64,000 nt of DNA from Spirodela intermedia (taxonomy: Eukaryota; Streptophyta; Magnoliopsida; Alismatales; Araceae), in the NCBI GenBank assembly GCA_902729315.2, contig LR746275.1, positions 1,206,001-1,270,000 on the forward strand. Reading direction: 5' to 3'. The notes beneath the pieces are model-generated. The model saw only the letters and a program-made list of their open reading frames with translations. It searched no databases and had not been told where the DNA came from. The position numbers were made by a program, and so were the translations under genes. Positions 62,345 through 64,000 of the stretch are shown here, in pieces (positions within the stretch are counted from its first letter, which is position 1; each line of letters starts with the position of its first letter).

Positions 62345-62712
62345 ATGTCCGGCTATGGCAGTTGCTGCAGCATCAGAGCAATCTGGATTCTCAACTCCCA
62401 GGACTCAGTCGTCTTCTCCAGGTTACGCTTTCTCTTCTCGTCTCTTCCTCGTCTTCTGGTTGTACTTCGTCCTCCGAGAAAGATGGTCCGTGCGCGGCGA
62501 AATGTAGATCGGGGCAGTGTTGGCTGAATTTTCTGGCGGTTCTCTTTTTCGTTTCCAGGAGGTTCCCTGTTGTGGAGAAACGCTGGCGCGCGGCGTGCCT
62601 GAGGCACGACAAGGATGTAGGTGAGGGAGGGGAGAGCAGCGCATCTTCTGTGCTGCCATTGCTCCCAGCTGACGAAGAGTTGGCATCGGCTTTTTCAGAG
62701 AGGAGGAAAAGG
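62345..62712 (+). CDS. 5' end of an unidentified plus-strand gene (first exons, tentative)
   Basis: GC-rich sequence with a plausible first exon (ATG at 62345 or 62355, ending at 62421 before GTTACG) and a second exon from 62559 (acceptor TTTCCAG) to 62711 or 62712 before GTTAGT. In exon 2 one frame is open and protein-like: RFPVVEKRWRAACLRHDKDV, then a Ser/Leu/Glu-rich stretch ending ASAFSERRKR. The start at 62345 joins to this frame (77 nt, phase 2). The start at 62355 gives a more typical N-terminus (MAVAAASEQSGFSTPRTQ) but needs the weaker donor at 62411 to stay in frame. I do not recognise the family. If real, the gene continues to the right, possibly past the window edge. Confidence 0.4.
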
Positions 62713-64000
62713 TTAGTTCGGTGTTCTTCATTTCTTTCGGTAGTTCTCTCTGCATTCAAGTTACGCGATAAATACTGAACTGGAACTCTTAAAATCAAAT
62801 TCTGGAGGATTCTTCGCATGGGAAACTTTAGATTTGGAGTGAGAGCCATAAGAATGTGACAACTTTTTTGTTGGAAGTGTCCTGACTTTGAGAGATCCGA
62901 ATAAATGAATGAGGTTCCTTAGTCTTCCCTTTGGATTCTTCGTATCTTAGTGTGTCTATTAGACAGGAAAACAAATAAAAGTTATTCGTGCTAAACAAGG
63001 GGCTGAAGTTCAATATTTTATGGCTTTGCTGCTTCTGATGCCGCTGTGGAGATGCTCTGCGGATGCTTCGTACGAAATTGGATGGCACCCACATATTCGT
63101 TGAATAACAAAACCAAAAGTAGGATATAGCGATATGATTAGCCAACTCTGTGGAACCTACAAATAAACCAGAAGTGTACCCAAGGTGTTGGAGCCACTCT
63201 ATTATTAAACAGGATCCCTAGTCACTATCAACCTGAATGAAATAAAAACAAATTCAATTTATGTGTCCCTAATTATGCTTGAAAAAGCAATTGTTGTGTT
63301 AATTCCGAATGATGCTGGGGTCTCGGGGAAGATAAGCCCCATAAATAGCTACCTCCTAAACGATCCTATTCGGATTCCTTAAGTAGGTTTTCTGATTAAG
63401 TGTAGCTCTTTTATCCTTCGTTTCCATTTTTAATTCATTACCTCAGGATGCCCCTGGTCATGTGCCCTGTCTTGGACCTGCATTCCATTTCTTGTTATAT
63501 TTCGGATGCAAGATGCCATCTAGTAATTTTTGTGTTTAAGATCTTCCAACTTTGGTGGCCAATGGAACACCGGATTGAAATGTGATTTTTGCTCTCCTCT
63601 TCATCAACATGTAGGAAATGTTGATGGTGCCACAATGAAGGGATAGCAGGTCAGAAGTGACGAGTTGTGCTTGTGAGATTCTCTAAGTTAATATCTTTAC
63701 CTCAGAAGATCAGACGGTCTTTCTTCCGTTATCCCACGTGATATATGGGGGCCTAGGTTGACCAATGCTTAGAGGTTGCCTCCTTTGTCCCAGTTTTACT
63801 TCCATGGATCCGAACTTGCGAGTAAAAATGATTGATCACTGCGTTATGCCCAAAATATCTTCCAAGATCTTCCTTACTAATCTAGGGCATTTACACTCTC
63901 CTTCTACATTATAGCTAGCAGACTCTGCTATTGTCATGCTGTAATCTTCTGCAGCGTTGAAAAGTAGTATAAATTCTTCACCTTCAACTAAAGTCCTTTG
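62713..64000. other. Right-hand end, probable intron or spacer
   Basis: About 1.3 kb without a convincing exon. A short open stretch after a CTCAG acceptor near 63447 exists but has no recognisable domain. It could be the long first intron of the tentative gene starting at 62345. Confidence 0.35.

Noticed and set aside
1-64000. CRISPR arrays, operons, biosynthetic cluster or defence system
   Set aside because: The window is plant nuclear DNA; repeats are retrotransposons and microsatellites, and the genes are unrelated housekeeping functions. No tRNA or rRNA gene was recognised by eye either.

Overview
This is a piece of a plant nuclear genome. The evidence is genes split by GT-AG introns (up to 12 coding exons), plant-type proteins (a P-class PPR protein, a class I cytosolic aldolase, S-formylglutathione hydrolase, an MO25-like scaffold), TGGGCC and G-box promoter motifs, and intergenic DNA filled with decayed Ty3/gypsy and Ty1/copia elements. 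The GC-rich PPR and aldolase exons inside AT-rich surroundings would fit a monocot or another early-diverging angiosperm, but the species cannot be named from the sequence.

Layout. 1-21.5 kb is a graveyard of LTR retrotransposons with no cellular gene recognised. It holds a minus-strand gypsy pol remnant (1-2.1 kb), a plus-strand gypsy gag-pol remnant (2.35-5.6 kb), an Athila/Tat-like minus-strand remnant with a related LTR-like pair at 6.0 and 14.2 kb, four copies of a 1.2-1.8 kb repeat (two per orientation) that each carry a conserved hairpin, and a minus-strand gypsy gag/protease remnant (20.7-21.5 kb).

23.4-46.5 kb is a gene island. It contains an intronless mitochondrial-type PPR gene (minus), a roughly 1 kb GA-rich minisatellite, a small three-exon gene of unknown function (plus), an S-formylglutathione hydrolase gene (plus, 7 coding exons over 11 kb) and a cytosolic fructose-bisphosphate aldolase gene (plus, 2 coding exons). 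The first coding intron of the hydrolase gene hosts a compact gypsy element of 3.26 kb with matching LTRs, a perfect 5-bp target duplication, a primer-binding site and a clean loss of reverse transcriptase/RNase H.

46.6-51.1 kb is a second transposon block (gypsy RT, then copia RT/RNase H, both plus strand and full of stops). 51.7-61.9 kb is an MO25/CAB39-like gene on the minus strand, reconstructed over 12 coding exons. It shares a short, probably bidirectional promoter with the 5' end of an unidentified plus-strand gene that may run past the window edge.

The cellular genes are unrelated housekeeping functions (organelle RNA processing, formaldehyde/glutathione metabolism, glycolysis, kinase scaffolding). 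I see no gene cluster or new multi-gene system. The most unusual items are the intronic non-autonomous retroelement, the conserved hairpin in the 1.2-1.8 kb repeat family and the long GA minisatellite.
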